The position numbers and the translations under genes are program-made. Shown here in pieces: positions 1 to 7,220 of a stretch of DNA of 16,656 bases; the stretch's first letter is position 1, and each line of letters starts with the position of its first letter. This stretch comes from Bacteroidales bacterium (GTDB taxonomy: Bacteria; Bacteroidota; Bacteroidia; Bacteroidales; Tenuifilaceae), in the NCBI GenBank assembly GCA_003531155.1, contig DQHR01000197.1, positions 1-16,656 of the forward strand. Reading direction: 5' to 3'. The notes under the pieces are model-generated. The model saw only the letters and a list, made by a program, of their open reading frames with translations, was not told where the DNA came from and did not search any database.

Positions 1-1987
1 TGAAATCGCCAAATTGAGCTTCCCATATAGTAAGCGCATTAGGTTGTGTAATTGAGTATCCGTACTCAAAACCCATTACACCGTATTCTGATAAGAGGCT
101 ATTGTATACATTAAACGGGGCTTGATTTTCTGAGAGATGATTTAGAGGATAGTATTTTTCTTCGCTATTCTCAACATTATAGGCTGAGTGACGATGCGAG
201 AACGTTCCACGTTCTGAGTCTTGTCCGCTTAATCGAACAGGATTACCTTCAGTAAGCAGTGTGCTATAAGCAAGTAATTCGGCCATAGCCCAATCTACTT
301 GGTTACTATTTATCATTCTAATCCGATCTTCAACAAGTTTTATTAGTTTTTTAAAGAATGGTTTATCAGCAGGGAGCGTGTTTATCCGTTTTATTAAATC
401 AACAAGTATTTCCTTTTTTATTCCAGTTTTTGGGGAATCTTCGAAATCATCAGACTTTGAATATCTCAAACCTTTCCAAGAGTCAGCCATGAATCGTTGT
501 ACCTTAACCTTGTTGCTCTCTTTTGCATGTTGAAGTTTTGAATCGAGAAGGAGTTCAAAATCCTGCTCAAGTTGTTTTACATTTTCTCTAGTAATAATCC
601 CTTGTTCAACAAGTAGTTTAGAGTAAATATCACGAACATTGGGGTGATTAGCAATTATCTCGTAAAGGGTTGGTTGTGTAAAACGAGGTTCATCTCCTTC
701 GTTATGTCCATATCTCCTGTAACAAAGCAAATCAATGAATACATCGGTATGGAACTTTTGGCGGTATTCAACAGCAATCTTTATAGTATGAATCAACGCT
801 TCGGGATCGTCCCCATTAACATGGAAAACTGGCGATAGGGTAACCTTTGCAATATCTGTGCTATATGTACTACTTCTTGCATCGAGGTAATTGGTCGTAA
901 ATCCAACCTGATTATTAATTACGATATGGATAGTTCCACCTGTTTTATACCCTTCAAGTTGAGACATTTGAATTGTTTCGTAGACTACTCCCTGAGCTGC
1001 TACAGCCGCATCGCCATGTATAACAATTGGTGCGAGTTTGTTATTATCACTATTGTAAGCGTTATCAATTCTTGCGCGAGCAATCCCCTGAACAACAGGA
1101 GCAACAGTTTCGAGGTGCGATGGGTTGGGTACAAGGCTGATCTTAACCTCATGCCCATTATCTGTATTGATTGTATTATTGAAGCTTAGGTGGTATTTAA
1201 CATCGCCAAGGGCAATATCCCCATCGTATTTTTCGCCTAAAAACTCGCTAAAAATATCCTCATATGGCTTACCCATAATATTCGATAGCACGTTGAGCCT
1301 ACCACGGTGGGCCATTCCTACTACAAACTCTTCGATGCCAAGCGAGGCTCCATGTTCAATAACTGAATCGAGTGCGGGTACTAACGATTCTGCGCCTTCA
1401 AGCGAGAAGCGCTTTTGTCCTACAAATTTTTTATGAATAAATTGCTCAAATCCAACGGCTAATTTCAGGTGATGAAGAATATGTTTTTTCTGATCATTTG
1501 TGAAATTGGTTTTATTTCTTGTTGTTTCAATCTTACTTTCAAGCCAATTCACAATTTCGGGGTTTCTGATGTACATAAATTCAACACCAATACTATGGCA
1601 GTATGTATCTTCCAAAAAACTAATAATATCTTTTAGGGTTGCATTCCCTATTCCAATACTCCTTCCCGCTTGAAAAACAGTATTTAAATCCTTGTCCGAT
1701 AGTCCAAAATTCTCAATGTCAAGATTTGGTGAGTGTTTTCGCCTTGCTCTAACGGGGTTTGTCTTAGTAAATAGGTGTCCTCGTTTACGATACCCATCAA
1801 TAAGGCTCAATACTTTGAATTCTGTATCGATGTGTTCGCCTCCGTTTTGATTGTAGTTTGAGCGAGCAAGTTCAAATCCTTCGAAAAACCTTTGCCATTC
1901 TGTTGATACGGATTGTGGATTTGATTTCCAATCGTTAAACAGAGCCTCAATGGCTTGTGAATCTATATTGCTTAGGAATTTATTCAT
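1..1987 (-). CDS. sucA: 2-oxoglutarate dehydrogenase E1 component, 5' part (C-terminus outside window)
   Basis: This is the thiamine-diphosphate-dependent E1 subunit that decarboxylates 2-oxoglutarate in the TCA cycle and passes the succinyl group to the E2 lipoyl domain, in the cytoplasm. The reading frame stays open from the ATG at 1987 to the left edge, giving about 662 residues of a protein that is usually 900-950 long, so roughly the last third is missing. Visible family motifs are an N-terminal segment typical of E1o (about residues 1-40), KRFSLEGAE near 192-200, GMAHRGRLNVL near 224-234, HGDAA near 324-328 and NNQVGFTT near 358-365 (ThDP/Mg region), NGDDPEA near 391-397, and YRRYGHNEGDEPRF near 423-436. 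Further on SGQDSERGTFSHRH and LTIWEAQFGDF are recognisable. No E2-like domain is fused. The partner sucB would be expected just outside the window to the left, but it is not seen here. Confidence 0.96.
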   Translation of the reverse strand, partial: MNKFLSNIDSQAIEALFNDWKSNPQSVSTEWQRFFEGFELARSNYNQNGGEHIDTEFKVLSLIDGYRKRGHLFTKTNPVRARRKHSPNLDIENFGLSDKDLNTVFQAGRSIGIGNATLKDIISFLEDTYCHSIGVEFMYIRNPEIVNWLESKIETTRNKTNFTNDQKKHILHHLKLAVGFEQFIHKKFVGQKRFSLEGAESLVPALDSVIEHGASLGIEEFVVGMAHRGRLNVLSNIMGKPYEDIFSEFLGEKYDGDIALGDVKYHLSFNNTINTDNGHEVKISLVPNPSHLETVAPVVQGIARARIDNAYNSDNNKLAPIVIHGDAAVAAQGVVYETIQMSQLEGYKTGGTIHIVINNQVGFTTNYLDARSSTYSTDIAKVTLSPVFHVNGDDPEALIHTIKIAVEYRQKFHTDVFIDLLCYRRYGHNEGDEPRFTQPTLYEIIANHPNVRDIYSKLLVEQGIITRENVKQLEQDFELLLDSKLQHAKESNKVKVQRFMADSWKGLRYSKSDDFEDSPKTGIKKEILVDLIKRINTLPADKPFFKKLIKLVEDRIRMINSNQVDWAMAELLAYSTLLTEGNPVRLSGQDSERGTFSHRHSAYNVENSEEKYYPLNHLSENQAPFNVYNSLLSEYGVMGFEYGYSITQPNALTIWEAQFGDF

Positions 1988-2011
1988 GTTTACTCCTTAT
2001 ATTTTGCCTAA

Positions 2012-2061
2012 TTGTTCAATGGTTTACTACAAAACAACTTTTGAGGTAAAATGTTGAACAA
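2012..2061. promoter_or_regulatory. Spaced inverted repeat upstream of sucA (speculative)
   Basis: TTGTTCAA at 2012-2019 and its exact reverse complement TTGAACAA at 2054-2061 lie 34 bases apart, 25-75 bases upstream of the sucA start. On the minus strand TATATTTTG overlaps the right copy and resembles a -7 box with one extra base. The arrangement could be a regulator site or a leader fold. In AT-rich DNA an 8-base match can also be chance. Confidence 0.22.
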
Positions 2062-2086
2062 AATATAATGTAGAATAGTGATAAAT

Positions 2087-2113
2087 GAAAAACGCCCGTT
2101 ATATCGGGCGTTT
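2087..2113 (-). terminator. Intrinsic terminator of the secreted aminopeptidase P gene
   Basis: Arms AAACGCCCG (2090-2098) and CGGGCGTTT (2105-2113) pair perfectly around a six-base loop. Read on the minus strand the hairpin is followed by a T-rich tract (TTTTTC). It lies about 20 bases after the stop codon at 2135 and before sucA, so it separates the two transcripts. Confidence 0.85.
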
Positions 2114-2134
2114 ACATTGTTTAAATAGTATTTT

Positions 2135-3442
2135 TTATCTAATTATTTTCTCAATATCTTCAATCTCTTTAGGAATTGATTCTGATAAATTTCTATTTCC
2201 ATTTTCGGTAATAAGGATATCATCCTCAATCCTAACGCCAATATTGATGTACTTTTTATAAATTTCTCCAACCTTTCGTGCAAATTGCTTAAACTCCTCT
2301 TCGGAAACTTTACCTTTTAGCCTTTCGGGGATTGACTTAATCATGTCTTCTGGAAAATATAAACCGGGCTCCATGGTGTAAACCATTCCTGTTGCATATT
2401 TCCTTTCTGGTAGACTTTTAAAGTAGTAGTAAATATCATGAACATCGAGCCCAATGCCATGCGAGAATCCATGTTGAATATAGAATTCTCTCTGCCAATT
2501 AGATGTAGAATCAGTCATTAACCCAAGTTCATAAAGACCTTTTGCAAGCTCATCCTTAACTTTTTTCTCAACATAATCATGCGTTGCATTTGTCAACATC
2601 TTGCTAATTCCAACTTTTTGTGCTTTAAGAACAACATTGTATATCAGTTTCTGCTCCTTTGTAAACTTGCCGTCAACAGGAAAGGTTCGGCTTATATCTG
2701 AGGTGTAATTTTTGTAAAATATTCCTAAATCAAAAACAATGGTTTCTTTTGCTTTTACTAGCCTTTCGGTATAATCGAAGTGAACATTGGTAGAATTTGG
2801 ACCTGATGCAATTTGGTAAAATGAGGTTTTAACCCCATGTTTTATTGCCTGATATTCAATTTGAGCATAAATATCAACCTCTCTATTACCCGTTTTGCTC
2901 TGTTTAAAAGCCTCGTTCAATGCAATCCCTGTAAGATTGATTGCTTTTTCAATCAGTACAACCTCTTCGTTCGATTTTAGTAATCGCATGTTGTATATGA
3001 TGGGGTTGATATTTGAGATATAATTTATACTCCTGAAAATATTATTGTTACCAAGTATTTCGGTAAATTCTTGCATTCTGTTTATGGGGATGTACAGTTT
3101 AGAGCATTTTTTAAGGAACTCGTTAATATTATTTAAAGGCTGTGTTTCAATAGAACAATTTACTGGAATATCATTTTTGGCATTTTCGCTAATAAAAAGG
3201 ATCTCCTTTTCATCATTTGGATTGAGGGCCAATATGGCTCCTGGAGCATTGAATCCAGTTAAATAAAGGAAGTTTTTATCACTACCCCAGCTGTTCAAAT
3301 CTTTAGTGGCAGGAATAAGGATAATCCCATCATTAATGCTTTGCATTAATTTTTGGCGGTTTAGAGTATATAAATCGTCGGATGCTTTGGAACTAAAAAT
3401 CGATAATGCAATAAATAGTAGGAGTAAGGAAATCTTTTTCAT
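2135..3442 (-). CDS. Exported Xaa-Pro aminopeptidase (aminopeptidase P, M24B family)
   Basis: A 435-residue metallopeptidase expected to remove N-terminal residues that precede proline. The first 20 residues form a Sec-type signal peptide (MKK, a Leu/Ile-rich core, then SSKA before SDD), so it probably acts in the periplasm. An AMP_N-type domain spans about 24-150 and the pita-bread M24 domain about 160-420. The five dinuclear-metal ligands are present: D238 (FDLG), D249 (TSDISRTF), H328 in HGFSHGIGLDVHD, E358 (TMEPG) and E406 (VRIEDD). The family histidines H324 and H335 are also kept. The spacing matches E. coli PepP. It is flanked by terminators on both sides, so it is probably a single-gene unit. 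I see no clear promoter box in the short upstream gap. A second, cytoplasmic paralogue lies at 4831-6606. Confidence 0.93.
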   Translation of the reverse strand: MKKISLLLLFIALSIFSSKASDDLYTLNRQKLMQSINDGIILIPATKDLNSWGSDKNFLYLTGFNAPGAILALNPNDEKEILFISENAKNDIPVNCSIETQPLNNINEFLKKCSKLYIPINRMQEFTEILGNNNIFRSINYISNINPIIYNMRLLKSNEEVVLIEKAINLTGIALNEAFKQSKTGNREVDIYAQIEYQAIKHGVKTSFYQIASGPNSTNVHFDYTERLVKAKETIVFDLGIFYKNYTSDISRTFPVDGKFTKEQKLIYNVVLKAQKVGISKMLTNATHDYVEKKVKDELAKGLYELGLMTDSTSNWQREFYIQHGFSHGIGLDVHDIYYYFKSLPERKYATGMVYTMEPGLYFPEDMIKSIPERLKGKVSEEEFKQFARKVGEIYKKYINIGVRIEDDILITENGNRNLSESIPKEIEDIEKIIR

Positions 3443-3512
3443 AGTCAGGTTGAGTTGATGGTTAATTGTTAGATTGACTAGTTATTCGTTAGTTTAATAA
3501 TTGAATGAATTA

Positions 3513-3538
3513 AAAAAGCAGGAATATTCCTGCTTTTT
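3513..3538 (-). terminator. Intrinsic terminator of sdaA
   Basis: A perfect 26-base palindrome centred between 3525 and 3526 (core GCAGGAATATTCCTGC) is flanked by A5 and T5 runs. On the minus strand it is followed by a run of T ending in TTTTTTAATTC, about 20 bases after the sdaA stop. Because it is symmetric it could also stop plus-strand transcription. Confidence 0.88.
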
Positions 3539-3557
3539 CTTATCTAGATTTTAAAGT

Positions 3558-4763
3558 TTACTCATCAACCTGACCATCAAATAAGGCTAAGCCTCCTGTT
3601 GATGTTTCACGATATAGGCTGGGCAGATCTTTACCTGTACGCTTCATGGTTTCTACAACTTTATCAAAGCTGATTCGATGGCGACCATCCGAAAGAATTG
3701 CAAATACATGATGATTTAATGCACGAGCTGCTGCAAAAGCATTACGCTCAATGCAAGGAATTTGAACCAAGCCAGCTACAGGATCGCAGGTTAAGCCAAG
3801 GTGATGCTCAAGCCCCATTTCCGCGGAATACTCAATTTGGAAAATGGTTCCTCCGTAAAGTTGGGTTGTAGCAGCAGAGGCCATAGCGCACGCTACGCCA
3901 ATCTCTCCCTGGCATCCCACTTCAGCTCCAGATATCGATGCATTTTTCTTAACAACGTTTCCAATCAAGCCTGCAGTAGCTAAGGCCTTAAGTATTTTTG
4001 AATCAGCAAAACCATGCTCAATGTGCTGATAGTAGAGAACTGCTGGCATTACACCGCATGAACCACATGTAGGGGCGGTAACAATCTTTCCACCAGATGC
4101 ATTCTCCTCACTTACTGCCAACGCATAAGAGAAAAGCAACGCACGTTTACGAAGAGAGCCAGTAAAATTTGATGATCTGACGTGGTAACTCGATGCTTTG
4201 CGTTGTAGGTTAAGTATTCCAGGCATTACACCTTCGTTCTCAAGGCCACGATGAATGGCTTCCTTCATGGCTTTCCATACCTCATTTAAATAATCGAATA
4301 TATCCTTATCATCAAATTCCTGTACAAATTCCCAATAGGAGCGACCATGCTTGTTGCACCATTTAATGATATCGTTCAGATTGGTAAAAGGATAAACCTC
4401 TACGCTTTCAGTTTTGGTGTTATCGTCAACTACTGCTCCTCCGCCAATGCTGTAGGCTGTCCAATCGCCAATCAGAGTTGATTTCTCATCAAAAGCTTCA
4501 AATTTAACACCATTGGGATGACGAGGTAGAACGATTTCAGGTTTCCATACAATTTGTAGATCTAACCCTTTAAAAACCTCATTTATAGCCTTATCTGTTA
4601 GGTGTCCTTTACCTGTAGCGGCAAGACTTCCATAAAGAGTCACTTTGTATTTTGATGCATTGCCAAATTTTCCTAAAAAGGTTTCGGCTGCTGAACGGGG
4701 ACCCATGGTATGGCTGCTCGAAGGCCCATAACCAATGCGGTAAATATTACGAATGCTTTCCAT
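3558..4763 (-). CDS. sdaA: L-serine dehydratase (L-serine ammonia-lyase), single-chain, 4Fe-4S
   Basis: Converts L-serine to pyruvate and ammonia with an oxygen-sensitive [4Fe-4S] cluster in the cytoplasm. The 401-residue chain holds both the beta domain (opening GPSSSHTMGPRSAA at 13-26) and the alpha catalytic domain (about 160-395), so it is the fused one-chain form. Candidate cluster ligands are C284 (EVGCQGE), C326 (LTCDPV) and C337 (IPCIER). Their spacing (42 and 11) is the same as the three core cysteines I recall from the Legionella enzyme. The chain ends in GQVDE and lacks the C-terminal cysteine described as a fourth ligand there. A further CxxC pair, C233/C236 in APTCGSCG, sits where E. 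coli SdaA has PTNGAAG. A -7 promoter box lies 23 bases upstream, and a strong terminator follows. It sits between two aminopeptidase P genes, which fits peptide and amino-acid catabolism. Confidence 0.95.
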   Translation of the reverse strand: MESIRNIYRIGYGPSSSHTMGPRSAAETFLGKFGNASKYKVTLYGSLAATGKGHLTDKAINEVFKGLDLQIVWKPEIVLPRHPNGVKFEAFDEKSTLIGDWTAYSIGGGAVVDDNTKTESVEVYPFTNLNDIIKWCNKHGRSYWEFVQEFDDKDIFDYLNEVWKAMKEAIHRGLENEGVMPGILNLQRKASSYHVRSSNFTGSLRKRALLFSYALAVSEENASGGKIVTAPTCGSCGVMPAVLYYQHIEHGFADSKILKALATAGLIGNVVKKNASISGAEVGCQGEIGVACAMASAATTQLYGGTIFQIEYSAEMGLEHHLGLTCDPVAGLVQIPCIERNAFAAARALNHHVFAILSDGRHRISFDKVVETMKRTGKDLPSLYRETSTGGLALFDGQVDE

Positions 4764-4785
4764 TGTTTGATTTTAAAATAAGCCG

Positions 4786-4793
4786 CAAAGATA
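4786..4793 (-). promoter_or_regulatory. Bacteroidota -7 promoter box for sdaA
   Basis: The minus strand reads TATCTTTGCGGC, an exact TAnnTTTG match, 23-30 bases before the sdaA start. Transcription would begin about 15 bases from the ATG. No clear TTTG -33 box is seen at the usual distance. Confidence 0.6.
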
Positions 4794-4830
4794 AGTGATA
4801 AAAGAAAGCGTTAGGGTCTTTCAATAGAGT

Positions 4831-6606
4831 TTATATCTTCATAGTCTTCTCTTTTAGCCAATCCTTGTGTTTCTTATCAAGATGAGGCGACAACCTATCA
4901 AAAACCATTTTATGATAGCTGTTTAGCCATTCTTTCTCATCTGTCAAGAGCATATCAACTTTTATCGGTTTTATGTCTATGGGGCAAAGCGTAAGAGTTT
5001 CAAATTTTAGGAACTTTCCAAACTCATTCTCAGTATCTCCTGTACAGGCAATTAGGTTTTCCGTTCTTATCCCATGTTTACCTTGGCGGTAAAGCCCAGG
5101 CTCGTTCGAGAGAACCTCACCAACTTCAATTGGCAAGTGGTTATCGGGGCGAATCTGCATTGGTCCTTCGTGAACGTTCATAAAGCTGCCAACGCCATGA
5201 CCTGTTCCGTGTCCGTAGTTGATATTTAATTTCCACATGGCCATTCGAGCAAGCGTATCGAGCTGTGAACCCCTTGTACCAACAGGGAATTTTATCATTG
5301 ATATTTGAATCATTCCTTTTAGCACTAGTGTGAAATCAATTTTTTCCTCTTCGGTTGGCTCGCTAAGATGTATTGTACGAGTAATATCTGTCGTTCCATT
5401 TCTGTATTGCCCTCCCGAATCAATTAGTAAAAATCCTTTGGGCTTTATTTCGTATTCCGATTCTTTTGTTGTGCTGTAATGAACAATTGCTCCATGATCT
5501 GCATAGCCTACAATGGAATTGAACGATTCGCTTACAAATTCATTTCGTTTGCCCCTAAAATCGGCAAGCTTATCGGCAATTGATGTTTCTGTAATCTTTT
5601 CCTTCCCTAAGTTATTTTCAAGCCAAAAGAAGAACTCAGCTAATGCAACTCCATCTTGAACCATTGCATTTCTGAATCCTTCGAGTTCAACGCTATTCTT
5701 GTGAGCTTTAAGCTCAGTCGCTATGCCTGTTGATTCAACTATTTTGACTTTTTTGGGAATAGAAGTGTAAAGTTTATAATTGGTTCGTGCTGGGTCAATA
5801 AGAATTGAATCACTGTTGGCTAGTTTTCTAAGTTGTTTCTCAATCTTATTATATGGTTTAATGGTGATACCTTGCTCGTTGAGGCTGTTTGCAATATTTT
5901 CGGTTAGCTTATTTAGCTCGATAAATAATATTGCTTGATTTTCATCGATAAAGCCATAGCTTAATACTACGGGGTTATAGTTAATGTCGTTACCTCTGAT
6001 ATTAAAAACCCAGTTTACCTCATCTAAAGCGCACATTAAGTAAGAATTTACGCCTTTTGATTTCATCAAAGATCTTATTTCCGCTAGTTTTTCATTTATG
6101 CTTTTTCCGGCATATTTAAGTTCTTGAATAAACGCTTTATTTTTAGGAAGATTAGGTCTTTTCTCCCATATCGGTTTGATTAAATCAACGTTAGGTTTGC
6201 AATTTATTTCAGATTTGTAAAGCTGTTCGATAATATTTTTTGCAAGCGATACCTGAAAAACATTTCCATCAAAACCAACAACATCAGTTTTGTCTAGCTG
6301 TGTATTAAGCCAGTTAGCAAGAGTAGGAGTTTCTGGTAAACCTTGCTTGCATAGTTCAATCTCAGTATTCGCTAGTTCGTTCTCGGCTTGAAGGAAATAG
6401 CGAGAATCAGTCCAAAGCGCTGCTTTGGTTTGAGTTATTGCAAAAGTTCCTGAAGAACCTGTAAACCCTGAAATCCAACTTCGCGATTTCCAATAATCGG
6501 GTAAATACTCGCTGATGTGGGGATCACTACTTGGAACAATGTATAAGTCAATGCCATTTTTTTTCATCAAATCTCTCAATCTCTTGAGTTTATCAGATGT
6601 TTTCAT
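4831..6606 (-). CDS. Long-form Xaa-Pro aminopeptidase (aminopeptidase P1-like, cytoplasmic)
   Basis: A 591-residue three-domain aminopeptidase P resembling eukaryotic XPNPEP1: two creatinase-like N-terminal domains (about 5-150 and 160-300), a catalytic M24 domain (about 310-525), and a C-terminal M24_C extension (about 530-591). It hydrolyses the bond between a first residue and a following proline. Metal ligands are D396 (LIDSGG), D407 (TTDITRT), H470 in GHGTGHGVG, E502 (SNEPG) and E516 (RTENL). The spacings (11, 63, 32, 14) are nearly those of the human enzyme. H479 (NVHEGP) is also kept. There is no signal peptide, so it should be cytoplasmic, unlike the shorter paralogue at 2135-3442. 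It has its own -7 box overlapping a perfect palindrome just before the start. No terminator is visible between this gene and sdaA, so some read-through is possible. Confidence 0.95.
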   Translation of the reverse strand: MKTSDKLKRLRDLMKKNGIDLYIVPSSDPHISEYLPDYWKSRSWISGFTGSSGTFAITQTKAALWTDSRYFLQAENELANTEIELCKQGLPETPTLANWLNTQLDKTDVVGFDGNVFQVSLAKNIIEQLYKSEINCKPNVDLIKPIWEKRPNLPKNKAFIQELKYAGKSINEKLAEIRSLMKSKGVNSYLMCALDEVNWVFNIRGNDINYNPVVLSYGFIDENQAILFIELNKLTENIANSLNEQGITIKPYNKIEKQLRKLANSDSILIDPARTNYKLYTSIPKKVKIVESTGIATELKAHKNSVELEGFRNAMVQDGVALAEFFFWLENNLGKEKITETSIADKLADFRGKRNEFVSESFNSIVGYADHGAIVHYSTTKESEYEIKPKGFLLIDSGGQYRNGTTDITRTIHLSEPTEEEKIDFTLVLKGMIQISMIKFPVGTRGSQLDTLARMAMWKLNINYGHGTGHGVGSFMNVHEGPMQIRPDNHLPIEVGEVLSNEPGLYRQGKHGIRTENLIACTGDTENEFGKFLKFETLTLCPIDIKPIKVDMLLTDEKEWLNSYHKMVFDRLSPHLDKKHKDWLKEKTMKI

Positions 6607-6616
6607 TTTTACGAGG

Positions 6617-6634
6617 TTTGTAATTCATTACAAA
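6617..6634. promoter_or_regulatory. Operator-like perfect palindrome at the promoter of the long aminopeptidase P
   Basis: TTTGTAATTCATTACAAA has two perfect 8-base arms with a two-base centre. It begins inside the -7 box (6631-6638) and covers the likely transcription start, 11 bases upstream of the ATG at 6606. That position is typical of a repressor operator, but no regulator gene is in the window and the binding protein is unknown. Confidence 0.45.
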
Positions 6635-6638
6635 TATA
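6631..6638 (-). promoter_or_regulatory. Bacteroidota -7 promoter box for the long aminopeptidase P
   Basis: The minus strand reads TATATTTG, an exact TAnnTTTG match, 25-32 bases before the ATG at 6606. A -33 box was not found at the usual distance. Confidence 0.55.
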
Positions 6639-6777
6639 GTCTTAATCTCATTTCGAGTATTATTAAGTTAATTTAAAGAAATCAAGGTTTATCACCGTTC
6701 CAATTAGGTTAACTATTTTTTAGGTAAAATCTTTAAAAATGATATAACCAAAAGGGTGTTAATTTCGTTTTATGGAT

Positions 6778-6785
6778 TAAATTTG
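6778..6785 (+). promoter_or_regulatory. -7 promoter box for the 102-aa gene
   Basis: TAAATTTG matches TAnnTTTG and ends 38 bases before the ATG at 6824. It lies in the 217-base gap between divergent genes. Apart from this box and the palindrome on the other side, I see nothing recognisable in that gap. Confidence 0.45.
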
Positions 6786-6823
6786 CTTTAATAATTCCAA
6801 GTTTTTTTACAAAAAGTATTAGT

Positions 6824-7132
6824 ATGAAGAGCATTCAGGTATCAAAAAATAGGGTTAAGGAATATTTAGCTGAGAAATTGGCGAAAAATGTACTTCAATC
6901 CGAAATTAGTGATTTAGTTCTTGTTCTTCGTTTTAACGCTTTGGGTGGGTTTGAGTTTTTATCCGATGAAGATCTTTTCGAAAACCTAATTGTTGCTATT
7001 CCTGAGCTAGATTTACTTCAATTGTCAAAAAGTGATGATAACTACCTGTATCTTGGAGTTAAGCCTCAAAATAAAGATGATGAAGATGATATTATAATCG
7101 ATATTCAAAAAATTCTTCATATCGTATTCTAG
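6824..7132 (+). CDS. Conserved-looking small acidic protein of unknown function
   Basis: A 102-residue protein that I do not recognise. The N-terminal part (about 1-30) is basic and probably helical (VKEYLAEKLAKNVLQSEI). The middle alternates hydrophobic stretches (LVLVLRF, LIVAIPELDLLQL) that look like buried strands or helices. The C-terminal third is acidic (KDDEDDIIIDI) and ends in a hydrophobic tail. There is no signal peptide, membrane segment, or Cys/His metal motif, so a small soluble cytoplasmic protein is the best description. It is transcribed divergently from the long aminopeptidase P and lies 88 bases before the yqhD-like gene, which has its own promoter box. The gene is judged real from its promoter box, its position in otherwise empty DNA, and its protein-like composition. 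Confidence 0.7.
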   Translation: MKSIQVSKNRVKEYLAEKLAKNVLQSEISDLVLVLRFNALGGFEFLSDEDLFENLIVAIPELDLLQLSKSDDNYLYLGVKPQNKDDEDDIIIDIQKILHIVF

Positions 7133-7193
7133 TACCTTCAAGGGTTTTATATTTCTAGTTTTAACATCTCTCGCACTTTATTATTATTGCTTG

Positions 7194-7201
7194 TATATTT
7201 G
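7194..7201 (+). promoter_or_regulatory. -7 promoter box for the yqhD-like gene
   Basis: TATATTTG (in CTTGTATATTTGTGC) matches TAnnTTTG exactly and ends 19 bases before the ATG at 7221. It implies a leader of only about 12-14 bases. No -33 TTTG is visible at the usual distance. Confidence 0.55.
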
Positions 7202-7220
7202 TGCATTCTAATATTCTTAT

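Noticed and set aside
644..1436. Plus-strand open frames over the 1-1987 region
   Set aside because: They are antisense to sucA, whose protein motifs are unambiguous, and show no family similarity.
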